A DNA stretch of 64,000 nt from Chitinophagaceae bacterium. Its GTDB lineage: Bacteria; Bacteroidota; Bacteroidia; Chitinophagales; Chitinophagaceae. Made by a program: the position numbers and the translations under genes. Shown here in pieces: positions 11,357-22,200 of the stretch. The stretch spans positions 124,001 through 188,000 of the forward strand of contig CANGWB010000003.1 in the NCBI GenBank assembly GCA_947457465.1, read 5' to 3'. The notes below the pieces were generated by a model, which was not told where the DNA came from, searched no databases, and saw nothing but the letters and a program-made list of their open reading frames with translations. Numbering within the stretch: the first letter of the stretch is position 1; the number at the start of each line of letters is the position of its first letter.

Positions 11357-12057
11357 AAAAATCCGACTGACCATTTTCGATTTATCATTTGACCGGCAGA
11401 AACAAGTAATGGATCATCCGGAACCGATTGAAAAGAAATACTCGACCGATCGCCGATGTCGAATTGAATCAATGGCTGTAAAAAACAAGACCAAGATTTA
11501 CGATCTAGAAGTTTACAAGACAGCCCTAACTGTGTTCGCCAATGAGGAATACCCATCGGATGCCGCTGCACACCCAATCGATATAAAATGAAAGTCCTTC
11601 GATCAGGTTGCGATTGCCCGGTTGTGGTGGACAAATAACTCCCATTATGAAATGAAAAGACTCCGCCGGTTCGCAAGACCCATTCCACTTTTCTGAATGA
11701 TGGTAACGGACGAATAATTGAGATAAAGGGGTATAGTTGTAATGCCTCCAACCGAAATGTCGGTACATGAACTTTGACCGGATAATAAGGAATGACTCTA
11801 TCTAACTCATAAAAAGGGGAGCGAAGTTGAAGTGTGGTAATTACACCGAATGAAAATCCAGACTTTCCGTTAGATGGTTTATGGTATGCCCCCAGCGACC
11901 AGTAACTATCTGGCACCGCTTTCAACCCGATTTGTCCAGACCGAATCACAGATGCCGGGGAGGAGCCAATGGCCCCTCCCCCCATCCAATGCACCTGCGC
12001 CTGCGCCGACATAAACAGTTGAAAACCGGTCAGGCCGAGTAAAATAAATGTCCGCAT
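11332..12057 (-). CDS. Exported protein of unknown function (second gene of set)
   Basis: 241 residues from ATG 12057 (MRTFILLGLTGF), with a signal peptide ending near SAQAQ. The A of this ATG is shared with the TAA stop of the preceding gene (TAATG), which fixes the start and indicates coupled translation. The mature part has alternating hydrophobic strands (SGFSFGVITTLQL, FRLEALQLYPFISII, KWSVGFLCGFVKKR), suggesting a small beta-barrel or other envelope beta protein. It resembles the downstream partner in general composition rather than in alignable motifs. No family recognised. Confidence 0.65.
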   Translation of the reverse strand: MRTFILLGLTGFQLFMSAQAQVHWMGGGAIGSSPASVIRSGQIGLKAVPDSYWSLGAYHKPSNGKSGFSFGVITTLQLRSPFYELDRVIPYYPVKVHVPTFRLEALQLYPFISIIRPLPSFRKVEWVLRTGGVFSFHNGSYLSTTTGQSQPDRRTFILYRLGVQRHPMGIPHWRTQLGLSCKLLDRKSWSCFLQPLIQFDIGDRSSISFQSVPDDPLLVSAGQMINRKWSVGFLCGFVKKR

Positions 12058-13295
12058 TAGAAACACCCTCCACTTCCCAGCAGATGCACCTGATCCACCA
12101 GCGTTCGGTTATAGAAAATCGGAAAATTGATGAACTCTGTATTGACCTGCTGAATCGATAATGCATACGGATGTCTTTCAGAAATTTTTGCCTTGCCACG
12201 ACGATGTACCCCGGCGAATTGAAAAGGTTGTCCGTTCGCCGGCCAGGGCTTATCATCACAAACGTTCCATTGTTTTGTACAATAGGCAATACCCACCGTC
12301 TGCGACTTATCCTTTACAAATCGATTGCGCTTACGTTTATACAAATTGGCTTTCCCCCAGATACGAGTACGCGTAGCCCGAAAATCCGCCAGCACCCCAC
12401 GCTGTCCAACCTGATAATAGATGCGACGCTCCACATCCGGACTCAGCTCCTGCATCAGATTCACATCACGGGTATCGCTTTTTATCCGAGAAGTGACAGA
12501 GGGACTACAATCTGAGAATGCCAATTCCTCCAACCAGCTCAGAATATCCTTGATCGCATCCCAATTATTCAAGATAAAAAGTATGATATCCTTGAACTTC
12601 GTCTTCGCCTCCACACCACCAGCCGCCGCTGATAACTGAATAGTGGATAATTGAGGTTCTGGTTTACGAAACTCGATCGACCAATCAGCACTCAACACAG
12701 ACCAATACATCTCTTCGCCAACCGGCAAGTCATTGAAAGGATGTGGTTCACTCCACTCCAGTCCCTGACGCTGCAACCAATCCTCCTCAGCTTTCAACTG
12801 TACCATCATCATCGATCGAAACCCGAGTGTTGATGCAAAATAGGTGGAAGCATAATGATCAGTCGGACGGATCGCCTCATCCTCCAGATAATTATCGAAT
12901 AATTCCTGGTACTGACCGAACGTCAATTCCTCTACACAAACACCTTCGGTCCAGGCAATACTCAACAAGGATTCGCGTAACTCGAAATACTGAGCATCAC
13001 AGGCCTCATCCAGATCACGCAACTGCATCGAAAGCTCTACCGTTGCACGCAGATCGTCGACCTGTAACGCATCACCCAACAGACGAACCTCATAGGAAGC
13101 GATCAACCGATCGACCGACTGACGGGTTTGTGTCAATTCTTCCAAGTACCGATCGCGCGCTACCTGCAGCTGCTTCTGTAAGAACTCATTCGATTGTAAG
13201 CAAAGTTGAAACCGCGACTGACGCTGCTCCAATGGCTGCGCCGACAAGACCGGAATCAAAAACGAAAGAAAGGAGAACATAATAATAATTTTCAT
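12057..13295 (-). CDS. Large exported helical protein of unknown function (first gene of set)
   Basis: 412 residues with a clear signal peptide (MKIIIMFSFLSFLIPVLSAQ). Residues 21-115 are predicted long helices rich in Gln, Glu, Arg and Leu, coiled-coil-like. A strongly hydrophobic amphipathic helix lies at 234-258 (FKDIILFILNNWDAIKDIL...), unusual for a soluble exported protein and suggesting membrane insertion or oligomerisation. The C-terminal third (280-412) is basic and strand-rich with Cys339, Cys346 and Cys411, the last in the final GSGGCF. No family recognised. It leads a three-gene set whose downstream members both overlap their predecessor. No exact promoter element was found in the 211 bases upstream. 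Confidence 0.7.
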   Translation of the reverse strand: MKIIIMFSFLSFLIPVLSAQPLEQRQSRFQLCLQSNEFLQKQLQVARDRYLEELTQTRQSVDRLIASYEVRLLGDALQVDDLRATVELSMQLRDLDEACDAQYFELRESLLSIAWTEGVCVEELTFGQYQELFDNYLEDEAIRPTDHYASTYFASTLGFRSMMMVQLKAEEDWLQRQGLEWSEPHPFNDLPVGEEMYWSVLSADWSIEFRKPEPQLSTIQLSAAAGGVEAKTKFKDIILFILNNWDAIKDILSWLEELAFSDCSPSVTSRIKSDTRDVNLMQELSPDVERRIYYQVGQRGVLADFRATRTRIWGKANLYKRKRNRFVKDKSQTVGIAYCTKQWNVCDDKPWPANGQPFQFAGVHRRGKAKISERHPYALSIQQVNTEFINFPIFYNRTLVDQVHLLGSGGCF

Positions 13296-13469
13296 GGTGA
13301 TTGATTTGATGAATGAATACGACTGTAAAACTCAAGGAGGCATAAAATGTAACCAAGGGATAATCAACCGATTCTGAGCAGAATATCACCAAGCAGAAAG
13401 GGTGAAAACCTCCATTGTATTGGCGAACTGACAGCAAGCATTTTTTTACATTACCCGCCCAGAAATCCG

Positions 13470-13477
13470 TATTTTTG
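13470..13477 (+). promoter_or_regulatory. Promoter -7 element for the 67-residue protein
   Basis: Exact TAnnTTTG (TATTTTTG), 29 bases before the ATG. A seven-T run at 13441-13447 lies about 22 bases upstream in place of a clean -33 TTTG. The leader before the ATG is A-rich, as is common in this phylum. Confidence 0.55.
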
Positions 13478-13506
13478 TGCTTTCCTAACGATTAAAAAAG
13501 AAACAC

Positions 13507-13710
13507 ATGTCGAACGGACCTATCACCGCGTACAACGTGAAGACCAAAGAAAAAGGAGTAGTTATGCTGGATGCCGTCATCACCAAGACTGCAAAAGGCG
13601 CTTACATGGCTCAAGGAAACGACGGAAAAGGCAATAAGCTCACCACTTTGTTGGGTGAAGCAAAAGCACTCGCCGCCATCAAGGATGGACACGCCAAACA
13701 AGGCTGGTAA
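13507..13710 (+). CDS. Small protein of unknown function, own promoter and terminator
   Basis: 67 residues (MSNGPITAYNVKTKEKG to KDGHAKQGW), no signal peptide, no Cys, Lys-rich with a helix-prone LLGEAKALAAIKDG near the end. Monocistronic: an exact -7 element stands 29 bases upstream and a strong bidirectional terminator 22 bases downstream. The A-rich leader (GATTAAAAAAGAAACAC) replaces a Shine-Dalgarno sequence. The compact, isolated design suggests a well-expressed small protein. I do not recognise the family; nucleic-acid binding is only a guess from charge. Confidence 0.75.
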   Translation: MSNGPITAYNVKTKEKGVVMLDAVITKTAKGAYMAQGNDGKGNKLTTLLGEAKALAAIKDGHAKQGW

Positions 13711-13724
13711 TCAGTCTTCCCCAA

Positions 13725-13760
13725 ATAAAAAAAGATCGGCTAGTAGCCGATCTTTTTTTT
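13725..13760. terminator. Bidirectional intrinsic terminator
   Basis: Nine-base-pair stem AGATCGGCT / AGCCGATCT around a three-base loop, with an A run on the left and eight T on the right. It can stop the 67-residue gene on the plus strand and the subtilase gene on the minus strand, whose stop codon lies 14 bases away. Confidence 0.85.
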
Positions 13761-13773
13761 GGCACCTGCCAGA

Positions 13774-16700
13774 CTAATATTGTTTTACTATTCGAAGAGT
13801 TGAAAATTGTCCACGTAGTTCAACCTGAACAGCATATACGCCACTAGCGATCGCTGGACTGGATAGATCCAACCAGAATGATTGCTCATACCCGGTTCCT
13901 GTAACCAGTTGCTCTCGCACCTGCCGACCCGACGCATCCAGGATCCGCATCCGCATCACCTCGCCAACATTGGCTTGGAAAACACCTTTGAATAACCCGG
14001 TTGAAGGATTCGGATAAAAACGTAAAACCGATTTTGCTTCATACACCATCGGTTGTGCCGCTGTATAAACATACCAGCCATCCCGATGCGTTATCTTGAT
14101 CCGGTAATACCAAACATCCGATTTACCTGCACTCAGATCATCGTACTGATAGGCGCGCGGCACGCCACCATTACCTGCTGAATTCAAGGTTGCCAGCGTT
14201 ACATATTGTTGCTGCTGCCAAGCCGTATTACCTTTTGCCACCTGAACCTCATGTGCCACCACATCGTACTCATAGGCAGTAGTCCAATTCAACCGAGCTG
14301 AATATGGTCCTAAGCGTTCCGATTGGTAAGCGGAAATGTCCACCGGCAAGCCCTGCATTCGGTTACGCCAGCCACTGTTTATCCAATACTCCGACCAATT
14401 TCGTACCGGAACCTCCATGTAATATCCATTCAAATAAGGAACTCTTCTGGCCTGATTACGCGTCAGAAATGACCACGTACCAATACCATTATCATTGAGT
14501 GAAAGGTTTTGAGTAGTGGATGCCTCATCGCTATAATGAGTGACGCCCAATTCTGCAACTGAATTGACCGGTTCACAAGTAGCACATCCGGTGGCAAATA
14601 CCAGCGAATCTGATTCCCTATCCAAGAAATACAAACGGAGTCGGGCCGTGTCGGTCAGCGGCGAGCCATTCAACACCCAGTTTCGATCCAAATAATACTG
14701 TCCATTCGTAAACCGATCCGAACCGGAATGAGAGAATGATTGAACGGATACTGTACCGGTTTGTCCGTGTGACTGCAACGCAGCCACCAACTGATTAGTA
14801 GCAATGACCGGCTGCCAATTGTTTGTGGCAGTATAATTCAATGTTAGGGGCGTAGTCAATGTCGGACCAGTATAGATCGGCAAACCATTATCATAAATAT
14901 GAATGTCATCCACAGCTAAACCCTCTCTGGGTAAAAATGAATCAGCCCGCAAGACAAACCGAAGCCGCATGGAAGGAATACCAGCAGGTAATGGAATAGT
15001 AGCCACATGCCAACGCGTATAGGTCTGAATACTCCATACCGGATTACCGGCATAGTTGCGATTGTACCAATTCACACCCTGGCCAACCGTGCCCAATCGA
15101 GTCCAGGTGATACCATCTGCCGAATACTCCATATAAGCACCATCACAGAATGCACCATTTCCGCAATCTTCCAGATCCAGCGCCACCATAAAACTCAGCA
15201 TCGGGGTACTGAGCCCGCTCAAGTTTAAACAGGGCGAGTACAAATACGAGAACTCACTATCGTTATACTGACCTTTCAATCTTGTTTTCCATGATTTAAA
15301 TCCACTACCAGTTCCTTTGATCCGGTTTGACGCCGGCACACCAAGCTCCCAACTGGGATTGACACCTCCTACATACCAATCAGAACCAGTTTCAAAATCC
15401 TGCACATAAGGGAAAGACGACACAACCGGCAACACGCGAATAGATGTCTGCGCCGTATCATTCGAACGATAAGAGTCATTCGCCAGATCGACCCAAACCG
15501 TCAACACCTCCGGTTGAGAGCCGTTCAAACTAAGAGCTTGTGTAAATGTGTAGGTCATAGTGGTGTTCGCCGGAATAGATGGGATCTGCTCCGATACGAT
15601 TGAACCATTGTTGAGACGCATGCGGATCGGCACATTAACTCTTGATTGACCCAAACTATTACGTACCGTTACTTTCACGGGAACAGCCTGTCCGGGTGCA
15701 CAAACCTGCGCAATGGGCTCATCGATCCGAACCAACTGCACATCCTCTCCTACAACATATAAACGAACATCATCGAATGAATAACCTGCTCCGCTCCAAT
15801 CATCCGCTGCCAGATATTGTCCCCACTGCCCCCAACGGATCTGAAAACTGCTGCTGAATTGTTGTCCGTTCGCGGCAAGTAGATCAGAAATTTCTATGCC
15901 ACTAACAGATCGATACACACCCAGCGGTGCCTGGTTCGCAAAGAGATCATAAGCCAAGATCCAGGGTGCCGCATCATCCCCACGGATCCATACTCGATTG
16001 TTCGTATTCGATAATTGATCGTGGTGCTTATAACGAAAGTCTAGCCGCACTTCATCCGTCAAGGCATAGTTGGATAAATTAAAAGTGCCGATCAGATAAT
16101 TCGTATTTCCACCACCGACCGGTAAACGAACATCCATCGTCAGCGCCCGGTCGCCGGAATAAGACATACCACTGTTGATGAACGTACGCAAACGACCCTG
16201 GCTATTCAGAAATGAAAAGTCATATCGATCCGAACCGATCAATCCCATTTGCGACTGAAGAACTTCCTGTTTGGGAAGCGCATCGAAATTATCCACCCAA
16301 GCAGGACTCAGCACCAGGGGAGCATTACTTAACTGACGAACCGTTTGCGTCAATTCGTTATTGGACGCTACCGGATCACCCGAACGGATCACGGCTGTTC
16401 GGATCACATACGTGCCCACGGCAGATAGATCCGCCGGCGTCGAGAAATTATAAACCAAGGTTGCACCGGCTGCCAAATTTGTAAGTGGCAGATTTTCAGA
16501 AACGATCGGGCCGCCGTTGATCTGATATGTAATTACAGATGGACCGGTAAAGGCCGCATCATCCAGATTCTTGATCCGAACCGAAATGGTTTGGTTAGAT
16601 GGTAATACAACAGATGTATTCAGTCGACCCGACGCAGCCGGACTGATCAATGCATCCATTCGCAGATCATTATCGGAGATAGAACCTGCACACGTACCGC

Positions 16701-19140
16701 TATTCGGCTGACGGGAAATTGAAGTCGAACGGCGACCCGCCTTGCCATTCAGACGAGGCCGTACGCCCACCCAGTAAATAGAATCACGTGATAACCCTGT
16801 AAACAAATAAGTAGTGGTTGTAGCAGGAACAATAGCTATCGATTGCATTTCCGTGCCAATCAACCGCATCACCTCATAATCCGTTGCACCCGAAACAGCT
16901 GTCCAGTTCAACGAGATATATGTCTCACATTGCGCGGGAGCCAAGGAAGCAACCGGTAATCCGATCATCAGGAAAGACTGAGAAGAGGAGATGGCTCCAT
17001 TCGCCCGACTGATTAAACGAACCCGTACCTGATCGGACGTAATATTCGGTGTAATCCAGCTGTGTTGGTCTGTTGTAGCTGCCAACCCATTCACGATGGT
17101 GATCCAACTCGCGCCATTATCGGTAGAATATTCTAGGTTGTATCCTCCAGAAGCGGCAACAGACTCCCATTGAATATTGATGGCTTGCCCGGGACGAAAA
17201 GATTCGTTACCCATCGGAAAAACCAATTTGGCAACAGCCGGCATCTGATCCCAACTGATAAAATAGGATTGCGTTACTGTGTTCACTGAAGTCCCTCGAA
17301 TCCGTATGGTATAATTTCCAGCCACCGGATTATACAAGGTGATCTGCTCAATGTTATTGATGCGATCAACTCCCACACCCGCCACCTGATTCACCCGAGC
17401 AGCGGTTGTATCGAGGATGCGTGGAAGAAGAATGGTACCATTGGGAGTTACTAACTCCAGATCCAGATCATTGACCAACGCTCGAGAGGTAACCATAGAG
17501 GCCGCCGGATCGTTCCAATTCAGCATTACTTTCAAGACGGACTGACCCGCAGGCACAGCGATACTTCTCAGAGCAAATCCACCATGTATCACAGAACCGA
17601 AGGCAAATCGATTATTTTCCAACATATCAAGCGAACGATCGAGATTCATCCACCCGAATCCAAATGTGTAATCCGGTCCCTCATTTCCTTTATCGGTGGC
17701 CCCATTACAAAGCAGATTCTTCACCAATGCGTTGATCGGATTCGCTCCGTTGTTTAGTTGTCGATACCGCTGAATCAACAATGCGGCGCCACCGGTTACG
17801 GCAGGAGCTGACATGCTGGTTCCGTTGTTTGTGTAATAGCTTCCGAAGCCAGTGGATACAACGGAGGCTCCTTGGGCGGTGATCTCAGGCTTTATCCGAC
17901 CATCGATGACAGGACCGCGGCTAGAGAAGCTGGCGATCAGTCCATTGAATTGTGTAGCGCCAACAGTCAATACATTTTTTGCCGATTGATAACTTCCTAG
18001 TACGGTCTTGAACCCCGTCGCATACGGAGGACAAGTGAGTGCCCCACTATTACCGGCTGCATATACATGCAACAACTCCGGCAGATCGAATGCCTGCTGA
18101 TCCCATGTTTTTGAGTAAAAATCATACAGCCCGTTATAGCCACACTCATTCACAATGGCGCCGTATGAATTATTGGTAAGCACCATGCCCTCATCCCGGA
18201 CGTACTGGGGTGCCATATCAAAAATATGGTTGAAGTATTGTGAGATCAGTCGAGCACGAGGCACATAACCGACCAAGGTATCCGATAGAATTCCTCCTCC
18301 TGCAACCGTGCCGGATACATGTACCCCATGCTGACCGGTACCATAAGCAAAACGACTTATCACTCTTCCCGTGAAATCCACATGCAGCAAGGGATCTCCA
18401 TTATCTCCCATACCGATCACCAATCCTTCGCCCAGCAATCCGCGGCCACCTTGACTCAACGGTGCATTGGCCAGATTGGCTCGGGAACCCATGCGGCTTA
18501 AAAAATTGATCTCCTGATCCGGTGCCGGTACAGCCTGTACATATTCCACATACGGAAGAGATGCCAATCCATTCAAGCGAGCCGTATCCAAGGAAACCTC
18601 GACGATATGTTGTTTGGCAAAACGAGCATTACGAATCTCAAAACCAGACACATTCAATAATGATTGAAGCTGTGGCAGATCGAGAGAGGCGCTGAATTGA
18701 ATCCAGACATCGATCATTCCACCTGTACGAGTCGACCAAGGAGGATATTTTTTAGAGAACAATTCAGGGGATAATTTCTCTGAAGGCTCCAACATAAATG
18801 CTGAACGCACTCCGACTGATTTCAACTTCTCCCATCCAGGCTTTCCAGTGATCGAAGCCCGAAACGAAAATGCATCTACATATTCATCTAATACAATACC
18901 TAACGCAACCAACTCCTTGATGTGCGTGGCATTGGGAGTCGATTCAAATTGAAGTAAACAGATCCGCTTACCCAGCACCAGTGGCTGCTGATCCAGAAAA
19001 CGAGGCCATTGAATAGCATCAATATTCGGTACAGGCGCCTTCAGGCCGCTTCTGATTTTTAAAGAATACGGAGAAGACATTTGGGCCTCTGCGAGCATCA
19101 GCCCCAGCAGGGCGAACGATAACAAGAAGAACTTTTTCAT
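13774..19140 (-). CDS. Secreted S8 subtilase with T9SS C-terminal sorting domain
   Basis: 1788-residue extracellular serine protease. A signal peptide (1-19, ending AEA) precedes an N-terminal prodomain-like region (20-230). The subtilase domain (about 235-530) has the triad Asp246 in MGDNG, His271 in GQHGVHVSGT and Ser442 in NGTSMSAP, with oxyanion Asn364 in AAGNSG, so it looks active. Beyond it come Ig/FN3-like and CARDB-like beta domains and two jelly-roll, MAM-like segments (for example LDFRYKHHDQ and SFDDVRLYVV). The last 85 residues are a type A T9SS sorting domain beginning FYPNPSTG and ending FSTLRIVKQY. The protein would be exported by the GldKLMN system. No exact promoter upstream of its ATG; the terminator at 13725-13760 closes it. 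Confidence 0.93.
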   Translation of the reverse strand: MKKFFLLSFALLGLMLAEAQMSSPYSLKIRSGLKAPVPNIDAIQWPRFLDQQPLVLGKRICLLQFESTPNATHIKELVALGIVLDEYVDAFSFRASITGKPGWEKLKSVGVRSAFMLEPSEKLSPELFSKKYPPWSTRTGGMIDVWIQFSASLDLPQLQSLLNVSGFEIRNARFAKQHIVEVSLDTARLNGLASLPYVEYVQAVPAPDQEINFLSRMGSRANLANAPLSQGGRGLLGEGLVIGMGDNGDPLLHVDFTGRVISRFAYGTGQHGVHVSGTVAGGGILSDTLVGYVPRARLISQYFNHIFDMAPQYVRDEGMVLTNNSYGAIVNECGYNGLYDFYSKTWDQQAFDLPELLHVYAAGNSGALTCPPYATGFKTVLGSYQSAKNVLTVGATQFNGLIASFSSRGPVIDGRIKPEITAQGASVVSTGFGSYYTNNGTSMSAPAVTGGAALLIQRYRQLNNGANPINALVKNLLCNGATDKGNEGPDYTFGFGWMNLDRSLDMLENNRFAFGSVIHGGFALRSIAVPAGQSVLKVMLNWNDPAASMVTSRALVNDLDLELVTPNGTILLPRILDTTAARVNQVAGVGVDRINNIEQITLYNPVAGNYTIRIRGTSVNTVTQSYFISWDQMPAVAKLVFPMGNESFRPGQAINIQWESVAASGGYNLEYSTDNGASWITIVNGLAATTDQHSWITPNITSDQVRVRLISRANGAISSSQSFLMIGLPVASLAPAQCETYISLNWTAVSGATDYEVMRLIGTEMQSIAIVPATTTTYLFTGLSRDSIYWVGVRPRLNGKAGRRSTSISRQPNSGTCAGSISDNDLRMDALISPAASGRLNTSVVLPSNQTISVRIKNLDDAAFTGPSVITYQINGGPIVSENLPLTNLAAGATLVYNFSTPADLSAVGTYVIRTAVIRSGDPVASNNELTQTVRQLSNAPLVLSPAWVDNFDALPKQEVLQSQMGLIGSDRYDFSFLNSQGRLRTFINSGMSYSGDRALTMDVRLPVGGGNTNYLIGTFNLSNYALTDEVRLDFRYKHHDQLSNTNNRVWIRGDDAAPWILAYDLFANQAPLGVYRSVSGIEISDLLAANGQQFSSSFQIRWGQWGQYLAADDWSGAGYSFDDVRLYVVGEDVQLVRIDEPIAQVCAPGQAVPVKVTVRNSLGQSRVNVPIRMRLNNGSIVSEQIPSIPANTTMTYTFTQALSLNGSQPEVLTVWVDLANDSYRSNDTAQTSIRVLPVVSSFPYVQDFETGSDWYVGGVNPSWELGVPASNRIKGTGSGFKSWKTRLKGQYNDSEFSYLYSPCLNLSGLSTPMLSFMVALDLEDCGNGAFCDGAYMEYSADGITWTRLGTVGQGVNWYNRNYAGNPVWSIQTYTRWHVATIPLPAGIPSMRLRFVLRADSFLPREGLAVDDIHIYDNGLPIYTGPTLTTPLTLNYTATNNWQPVIATNQLVAALQSHGQTGTVSVQSFSHSGSDRFTNGQYYLDRNWVLNGSPLTDTARLRLYFLDRESDSLVFATGCATCEPVNSVAELGVTHYSDEASTTQNLSLNDNGIGTWSFLTRNQARRVPYLNGYYMEVPVRNWSEYWINSGWRNRMQGLPVDISAYQSERLGPYSARLNWTTAYEYDVVAHEVQVAKGNTAWQQQQYVTLATLNSAGNGGVPRAYQYDDLSAGKSDVWYYRIKITHRDGWYVYTAAQPMVYEAKSVLRFYPNPSTGLFKGVFQANVGEVMRMRILDASGRQVREQLVTGTGYEQSFWLDLSSPAIASGVYAVQVELRGQFSTLRIVKQY

Positions 19141-19201
19141 AACTACGGTTCTTTACATTAGGCCGACACATTCAATTTTCGTTTCTATGTTTATGATTCC
19201 C

Positions 19202-22200
19202 TTATGCCTTCACAAACACACGCTCATGCATATTGTAAAGAATTCGGTGCAACTCGGCCATATCCCCCACACCCTCAACCACGAGCAAGAACAAACGACC
19301 CGTCTGCTTCAACTTGAAACGATTCGTACCTGTCTGCAGATAATCGAGAATCGAACGGAACGTAGCGGATTCAAAATAGGGAGAATCGGGCCGGTTGATG
19401 AAGAAACAGCGAACGGTTTTATCCTTCAGACTCATTTTTTCAAATCCAAGTTCCACAGCCAATTTTCGACAACGGACGGTATCAAGCAGCGCCACGACCG
19501 AATCCGGAAGCGGGCCGAATCGATCGATCAACTCTTGCTGCATCTCAACCAGTGCTGCTTCATCGGCACAATCATCGAGTCGCTGATACAAACTCAACCG
19601 CTCGGCAATACTCTCCACATAGGTATCCGGCAATAAGATCTCCAGGTCGGTATCAATGGTGCAGTCCTGTACAAAATCATCCTGCTTGGTGATCTCCTCC
19701 TGGAACAAATCCTGAAATTTCGAACGCTTCAATTCCCGTATAGCCTCCTCCAATATTTTTTGATAGGTCTCAAATCCGATGTCCGCCATAAAACCACTCT
19801 GCTCCCCACCCAATAAATTACCCGCTCCCCGTATATCCAGATCCCGCATCGCGATCTGAAAACCACTTCCCAGCTCACTGTGCTGCTCCAATGTTTGTAA
19901 ACGCTTCCGACTATCGGCCGGCAACGTACTCATCGGAGGGGCTAATAAATAACAAAAAGCCTTTTTATTGCTTCTTCCGACCCGTCCGCGCAACTGATGA
20001 AGATCACTCAATCCGAACTGATGCGCATTGTTCACGATGATCGTATTGACATTGGGAATATCCACTCCACTCTCTACGATATTGGTACAAACCAGTACGT
20101 CATATTTCCGATCAATGAAATCCAGGATCCGCTCCTCCAACACATGTCCTTCCATCTGACCATGCGCAAACCCGATGCTCAAATCGGGACATAAGGCCTG
20201 AATCCAGTTTGTCATTTCGGCCAATCCCGCGATCCGATTGTGAATGAAAAACACCTGACCGCCGCGTTCCGTCTCATAATAGATCGCTTCCCGGATCGCA
20301 TCCTCCTGAAAAACCTGCACCTCCGTCTGTATCGGTTGTCGGTTCGGCGGAGGTGTGTTGATGATGCTCAGATCGCGAGCGCCCATCAGCGAAAATTGCA
20401 AGGTTCGAGGAATCGGCGTTGCCGTAAGCGTCAGGCAATCCACTGCGGTACGTAATGTTTTGATCTTTTCTTTATGGGCTACTCCGAATTTTTGCTCCTC
20501 ATCCACTACCAATAGACCCAGATCCTTGAAGGCCACATCTTTTGCAAGTAATCCATGTGTGCCGATGATGATGTCGATCTTGCCTTCCTTTACAAGTTGC
20601 AGGGTTTCCTTTTTCTCCTTGGCCGATTTGAATCGATTTATATAATCAACCTTCACCGGGAAATCCTTCAATCGTTCTTGAAATGTCTTATAGTGTTGAA
20701 AGGCCAGAATCGTGGTGGGCACCAATACAGCAACCTGTTTGCCATCGATGCAAGTTTTGAAGGCGGCACGGATCGCCACTTCCGTTTTACCGAATCCGAC
20801 ATCTCCACAAACCAACCGATCCATGGGGGAGGTCGATTCCATATCTTTCTTCACGTCAGCCGTTGCCCTACTTTGATCAGGCGTATCCTCATACATGAAT
20901 GACGACTCCAATTCAGTCTGTAAGTAATTATCGGGCGAATGCGTAAATCCATTCAAGGCCTTACGCTTCGCATACAAAGTGATCAGGTCGAAGGCGATCT
21001 CCTTGACTTTAGCTTTTGTCTTCTCTTTTAATCTGCTCCATGCATCAGATCCCAATTTATTGATCTTGGGCACCGAGCCCTCCTTGCCGGTGAACTTGGC
21101 AATCTTATGCAGACTGTTGATGTTCACATAAAGTATATCTGAATCCTTGTAGATCAAACGCACCGCCTCCTGCATACGTCCATTCACATCGATTTTTTGC
21201 AAACCACTGAAGACTCCTACTCCATGGTCGATGTGCGTAACAAAATCGCCGGGCTGCAGATCACGCAGCGTTCGGATAGTGATCGCTTTGTTCTTGTTAT
21301 AGGCCTGCTTGACTTTATACTTATGATAACGCTGAAAAATCTGATGATCGGTATAGCAAACGATTTTTAAATCGGCATCGATAAATCCCTGATGGATCGA
21401 AGCGATCATGGGTTCGAAGACCAGCTCTGCTTGCAGATCATCGAAGATCTGTTGTAACCGCTCAAGTTGACGAGGATTCTCCGAGGCGATAGTTATTGCA
21501 TATCCCTGTGCCGCATGTGACTTCAGATCCCGGATCAGCAACTCAAACTGACGATTGAATGCCGGTTGCATTCTCGTTTGAAAATCACACGTCGCTTCTG
21601 AATTGTTTGATTGATGTCCGAACGACAGGCGATGAAAACGTCTGAGTCCATTTTCAACTGAATCAATAGAGAGCAGATCATTTTTACTGGGTAAACGAAC
21701 CAGGCCTCTTTCCTCGTCTTCAACGGGTCCGAAGGGAATCGCTTTTTCCAGATAGGCGTCCAGATCCAACAGCCAATCCCTCGCCTGCTCCATGGAAGTC
21801 GCTTCATCTTCCTGCCAAAAAATTGTATTGGCCGGTAGAAAATCGAATAAGGATATCTGCTCCGAATCAGAGGAAAGCGCCTCCACATGTGGAATGATAT
21901 TCACCTGCAGGATCTTGCGTTCACTCAATTGTGTTTCCGGATCCACGATACGGATCGAATCGACCTCTGAACCGAACAACTCGATGCGATATGGCTTGTC
22001 GTTGCCAAAAGAATAAATATCCAAAATGCCTCCGCGGATCGCGAACTGACCAGGTTCATAAACGAAATCGGTTCGCTGAAAACGATGTTTATCCAGTTGC
22101 TGTAACAACCCCGGAACATCCAAGGTGTCACCCGTCTTTATGGTGATCAGATGATCGGCGTAACGTGAGGCAGATTCTACTTTTTCCAATAAGGCCTGCG

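Noticed and set aside
11332-11591. Plus-strand frame overlapping the two exported genes
   Set aside because: It is antisense to two frames with signal peptides and coupled starts and has no promoter or start context.
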